Source of the DNA: Morinoia aosen
Taxonomy: Eukaryota > Arthropoda > Malacostraca > Amphipoda > Talitridae
Length of the DNA stretch: 64,000 nt
Assembly (NCBI GenBank): GCA_030386875.1
Contig: CM059564.1
Span: 41,932,075-41,996,074, forward strand
Direction of reading: 5' to 3'
The position numbers and the translations under genes are program-made. Numbering within the stretch: position 1 is the stretch's first letter; each line of letters opens with the position of its first letter. The notes below the pieces were generated by a model, which did not search any database, was not told the origin of the DNA, and saw only the letters and a program-made list of their open reading frames with translations. Below, one piece after another: positions 49,201 through 55,200 of the stretch.

Positions 49201-52200
49201 ATGGATTTATGGAAACGAAAAATTTATGCACAAGGTACGTAGAAACAATAAGTTGAGAAAGAAGTTTATGGAACAAGATAGAAGTCGAAAAAGAAAATAG
49301 TAGATGTAAGTAAGCCGAAAAAGATAGCCCTAAACAAAACAAAAATCCTATTCTAATAAAAGGAAGGCCCTCTTAGCCTATAGCACGAGACCTCACATAT
49401 TCCCCCTCACTGTGGTAATTCTCATAAATATACTAGTTGTATCCTCCTGAGGGGAGTGTTTTTCACAAATTCTTTCACGAGTCTCAATAAATAATACTTC
49501 TTTTCCTAAATTCTTCTACGATATTACTGCAGAAATAATTCGATCGTGTAATTGCTGCTGCTGCATTCACTCACTCTACAGCCGCCAATAATTCTAAACC
49601 TGTTCCCGAGCAAAAAATCGAGTCAAAAGAAATTAAATTACTCAGGCTTTTTTCAACTTTGAATGTGCCGGTATTGTGAGCACCAGAAAACGAGGCGGAA
49701 ATATATATAAAGGGTTAAACGAGACAATTGTTAAATATTACAGCTACGATGCAGGTTTGCTGGCAAAAATGAAAATGAAAATGAATGAAATAGGAAAATC
49801 GCTCGTGTATTTTTTCGCCATTAACACATCATTTCACAGGCTCACATGCGTTCGGAAAACATTCTGTAACTCCAAGTACTGATCAGGTTTAACTGATTGC
49901 GTGTTTTTAGTTCATGTTCGAGAATATTTCAAGTACTTGAGAGTAACTCATTTTCCAAATAAATTTGAAAATCAAGTGAAGGTATTTCCTTAGAGAACTT
50001 GAAAATACCGTCATAAAAGTTGATCAATGCACAACGTCAACATTCAAATCCGTGGAGAAACCAAAACATATTAAATGACGCAGAAATTTTTTAGCATAAA
50101 ATTTTCAATGCTACAATTTTTGAAGCACTGGTGCCTTAATTGAAGCAATCGCCTATAAAATATTTTATGAACCCAATTATAAACCCATTAACATGCTAAA
50201 AAATATCAGCAGTCTTCATCTAACTGCATGTGTGTGAAAATTTAAAGAGTATTCATAAATATTCACGTGACCAATATACAGTGTTCATGTATATGCACGT
50301 AAAAATGTCAACAGCATTTAAGCATATTCAGGTAAAAATGTCAAGAGCATTCAAGCCTATTCAGGTAAACTATCAACAGCATTCGAGTATATTCAGAAAA
50401 AACCAACAGCATTCGATTATATTCACGAAAAACCATCAACAGCGTTCGAGTATACTCAGGTAAAAATGTCAACAGCATTGATATACACTTCGAAGCACCG
50501 GGAGCACCAAAGAGCTCACCAGCAGTACAAATCAGAGGGCACCGAAGTGAAGCCAGAAAAAACGCCTGCGATATGAGTACAAGATACGAAGAAATAGAGC
50601 ATACTAGCATCGTCTACGTGCAAGAAAGGGAATTTCAAGACAACGCTGAAACCGGAAGGAAAGCTGGAGAAGGCTAATTTTATGTTATATAGCAGAGAGG
50701 AAATGTATGATGAGAAACATTACATAATTAATAGAGAACAACTATACTAGTTGTAAGTGAATGAACGTAAAATATGTTATGAATATATAATAAGTATAGA
50801 ATACAAAACGAGCATACAGCTTTCGACACCAAAATCGTCATCATGACACTTATTCGTACAAATCTAACTGTGCTATTCTTGGAAATTAAAGCGCTTCCTC
50901 ACGCTCGAGAACTGAACCCAAGACCGAAGAGCAAGGCACCACAGATCATGAGGCGGCACCAGACGAGAGCGCAACGCGCGTTGCAGCGCCGTGCAACGTG
51001 CGTCACATTAGTCACCCTGGCGCACACGTGTGCCTCTGACACGTGCGCACGGTGAGAGCGGAAGTACAGCGATGATGGCACAGTTGCGGAAGTGGATGTG
51101 GGGTGAAGGGAATGTGTTCGTTAACATTGTTGTGCGGGCAGCAGTGGTGGCAAAGGGAGAAAGTGGAAGTCAGTGGAGGGAATGTGCAAAGGAAGAGAGT
51201 GGAAGAGGAGGGAATGCGTTGGTTGATACTGTCGTGCAGGCAGCGATGGTGGCAAAGGAAGAAAGTGGATATGAGAGAGGAGGGAATGTGTTAACTTTGT
51301 TGTGCAGGCAGTGATGATGGCAGAGTTGCGGAAGTGGATGTGAGAATGGAGTGAATGTGTTAATTAACATTGTTATGCAAGCAACGGTAGATGCAAAGGA
51401 AGAAAGTGGATGTGAGGGTGGTAGGAAACGAGTTAACACTCTCGTGCTAGCAACTGCGTGGAAGGGAGGCAAAGCGAAGACATAAAATAAGCACACGTGT
51501 ATGCTCTTTCTTGTTTCTCTTGCACTCGCAAGGAAGATGAAACGTTTTGCTAAAAGAGAAAGAGATGGAGGTGAGGCAAAAAATCTTGGTTTAGTGACAA
51601 ATGAATGAAAAATGAGTAACCCGAGAAAGGTAGATGTGTAACGGTAAAAAATGGATACTTTGTGAAGAGGATATAATTTCTGTTAATCAATAATGTTCCG
51701 TTTGAACAACTGATGTACTACTTTAAAAAAACAAATATGCAGTCTAAGTTAAGAAATTAGGTACTACAATTAGTAGTAGTAACAAAGTAGTAGCAACATT
51801 AGTAGTAGTAACAAGTATTAGTACCAAAGGAGATACTACAGCGGATCTAGTACCAGAAAAGAACGGATGGGATTTCTGATAATTCTCGAACACGAGAATT
51901 TTGAAGAAACGTTGTGCTCTCTGCGACAAGTGTCCCGGAGGAGCTAAAAGTTGCTGCGGTGTTGAAGGGAAAATATGACTAACTCGCTTAGCCTCAGTGA
52001 AGACTACGCTGCCTGCAGAGTGAGAGACATGCTCGTCGAGCTTCAGCGCCCCAATACAGTGAAATAAGCACTTCGAGCATAAGCGAAAACAACATCAGTG
52101 AGAGACATGCTCGTCGAGCATCACGCCGCCGTGAGCAATCGGGCAAAGAGCAAAGGTTGCAGCGTCGGCATAAGAGCGAGCAGCAGAGACGTCACGGCGT

Positions 52201-55200
52201 GCACTCGCAGCGCTGAGTGTATTTCTGGTCGGCGGAGCGGCCGCACTTCGGTGATAATGCGAGAGCAGAAAACGGCAATTGACTGTTCTTACAAGCTTCA
52301 CCGTCACACCTTTTCGCCGCGGCATCTGGGATTTTAGCCGCCAAAGTATAGTCTCGGAACTGGGTTGCCAAAATCATGGATGCTTCGGCGAAAAAGTTAA
52401 TCCGGGCAGAGCGTTTCTTCTTGGCGTTCGATAAATTTTCTTGAACAACAAATTAAACAAAATTATTTTAGCCTTCACTTTATGGAGTGAATATCTTATC
52501 ATTCCATCATGAAGACCAATACTTGTACAATTCTGAGCGTTTTAACTCGCACCACTTGAAAGCGAGAGCAACAACGTGCTTTAAGGAGAACCTCACAAAG
52601 AGCACAAGCGGAGCTGTGTAAGCCTTATGAGTTTTCAGTAATTAACGACAGAGTAATGAGAGTAATAACACTACAGTTCTTGCCCAAACAACAGGCCCAG
52701 GAAAAAGCATGAGCAATAAAGTGCAATTACAAAGGACGATGGATGCTCATGCTTGGCAAAAAAATTCGTTATTAGGAGCTCTGCTTGGGTGCGCATTATG
52801 TTGTCTTGTCACCGTTTCGCCATAAATAGACGGTATACGTTTTCCCATTATATTACTTGATAGGAATTTTATCATAGCTGCTCACATGGAGTTACCATTT
52901 CAGTGGATATTATGATCCTCGTTAGAGATAAGAGACCACGAAAATATTTGAAAAAGCACGTAGTAGTATTGGAACGGATGAGTCAGTGGTCATTCATGTC
53001 AGTGGTCATTCATGTCAGTGGTCATTCATGTCAGTGGTCATTCATGTCAGTGGTCATTCATGTCAGTGGTCATTCATGTCAGTGGTCATTCATGTCAGTG
53101 GTCATTCATGTCAGTGGTCATTCATGTCAGTGGTCATTCATGTCAGTGGTCATTCATGTCAGTGGTCATACATGTCAGTGGTCATACATGTCAGTGATCA
53201 TACATGTCAGTGGTCATTCACGTCAAGAGGCTATTCATGTCTAAGTCATGTTTGGTCATTCATGACATGCTCGTCACTCAGCAAAAGACGAACAAGTCAC
53301 CTGGCTGTCTGCCACGTCTGTCTCACGACGAGACCACGAACTACAGCCTACGCTGCTCACGTCACTGCAACGAGCAAAATATTGACTCTCTTAACGGTCT
53401 CATGCACTCCTGTTCTTATGCAAGAAACAATGTTTAACAACCACATGGCGCTCTTCAAAACGCTAATGTGCTCGAAGTAAAATAAGCCACACTTTTTTGT
53501 TTTGACGACCGTGCTTCCTGGTTTAGTAATGTTAAAACCGTTAAAGTGAGGTTATTTAACACGTTAGCTGCGGCAGGCTGAACTGAATTTCAATATTCAG
53601 CTTAAATCAGAGTTAAAAGTAGATGTCAATTTCGAAAATTTCGTTCATTAAATAACTCGTGTCTTCATTTAATTAAGTACTTTTGAAAATTGAGTTGGTG
53701 ACTGCTGGTTGGTGAGCAGCATTTTGAAAACCCTTTCAGCGACGGGACCTATTATTCTGTTTAGGAATGAATCATAGTTTTATTTTATCAACAACTTAGA
53801 ACTAATTTTTTTGTGCATTTATGGATATACAAGAATTAAGCGTTACTGAAGCAGCAGCTTTGGGTAGGAAACCCTTGTATCTCATTCGGAATAATATGTA
53901 ATAAAAATTCCATCAACAAATTTTCATGCAAGTTACTTAATGATAGAATACAGTTTGCGAAACTGAAGTGCTAAAAAAGCGTTAAATTATGGAATTACCC
54001 AAAACACAGTCAAATGTAGAAGGGTAAATGTAGGTTCATTTAAAAGTGCTCAACAATCTTAGGGAATTAAGCCAATTCATATCCTCATAAGAGGATTTGG
54101 CTTACACTCTCTGAGGAGTGAAACTACGGTCAATAGACGAGCTAATTCAGTACGTGAAAACCCGGCTGACGTAAAGCACGTATTTTGCTAAAATTAGCTG
54201 GTTCCCGTGCGGCTATCGAGGGTGCAAATAATCGAATTTTCTGTACGCTTGATCTTGCGAACGATAGCAACCTAAAAATAGGACCTCTTTAAGTATCTAT
54301 TTAGCTTCATCATTGAAATTCAGTAAACGATGTCAAAATAAAATAACCCATGAATGCAGTCCGAGTATTTCGTTCTCTTTCGGTATAGAAACAAGATAAG
54401 CGTTTCAAAAGCTTAGGAGATAATTTTAGAAATTTCTTCGTTATTCACCAGTACGGATCGCAAAAGTAGGGGAAATTACACTTTTCTTTCAGTTAGAGTT
54501 TTTAGCATGATATTTTTTCCCGTAACGGGAAATGGAGAAATTATACGTTAAATAAATTTTTTGTTGCACGATGCTGAAAATTTTCCACGAAAAAGACGAT
54601 ATTACATTGGTGGTATAACACCATTTGAGTGAGCATTTTGGTATAGATGATTCATTGTTCAATATCGCACTAAACCAGACAAGTATAACGTAAGATTAAT
54701 AGAAAATAGATTTAACTCAAATATGTAAACCTCAATTTGACTGCAGACAGACCTTATGTGACAACTCGATTATTTGACTGGTAGTACCATGATTTGAAGA
54801 TCATAAGCAGCATCCTAACCTCAAAGTACAAACCATAACTAAATACAACTCCTAATGCCCAATTTTCCACATGTAAGTCGTGTTTTTAAACTTTGCTTTT
54901 TATGCACTCATTAAGGTAGGAATGAATTCAATTACTACTGGAAAAATTCCATTTTAATTGCTAACTAAACCAATACGAAATGTTTGATGTACAGTAGCAA
55001 GTTTTGTTTCAACGGAAAAAATAAAAAGCATCTTTTCCCCCTGCTTACTTACTAAACACACATATGACTGTACACGGCTGTCTTTCCAGGAAAGTAAGAA
55101 CGAAAATCGTTGAGTAACGGAGGATTAATTAAGTACTTTACCAACTTCTGAGACGAACAGGTGACGTTTCGCTTTACACGTACCTGGAAAACAAGAAGGG

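Noticed and set aside
38990-52390. Weak similarity of GGCGGCTAAAATCATAGGTG (39.03 kb) to a block at 52.34-52.41 kb
   Set aside because: Some shared words (CGGCGAAAAA, AAAATCAT) but too short and broken to define an element.
52903-53480. Overlapping plus-strand frames of 113 and 164 codons
   Set aside because: Generated by the 16-bp minisatellite, which lacks stops in all plus frames.
55142-55183. 42-nt coding exon in intron 1
   Set aside because: Splice borders look good, but exon 1 ends in a phase that makes it TAC GTG TAA, an immediate stop; a recursive site fits better.
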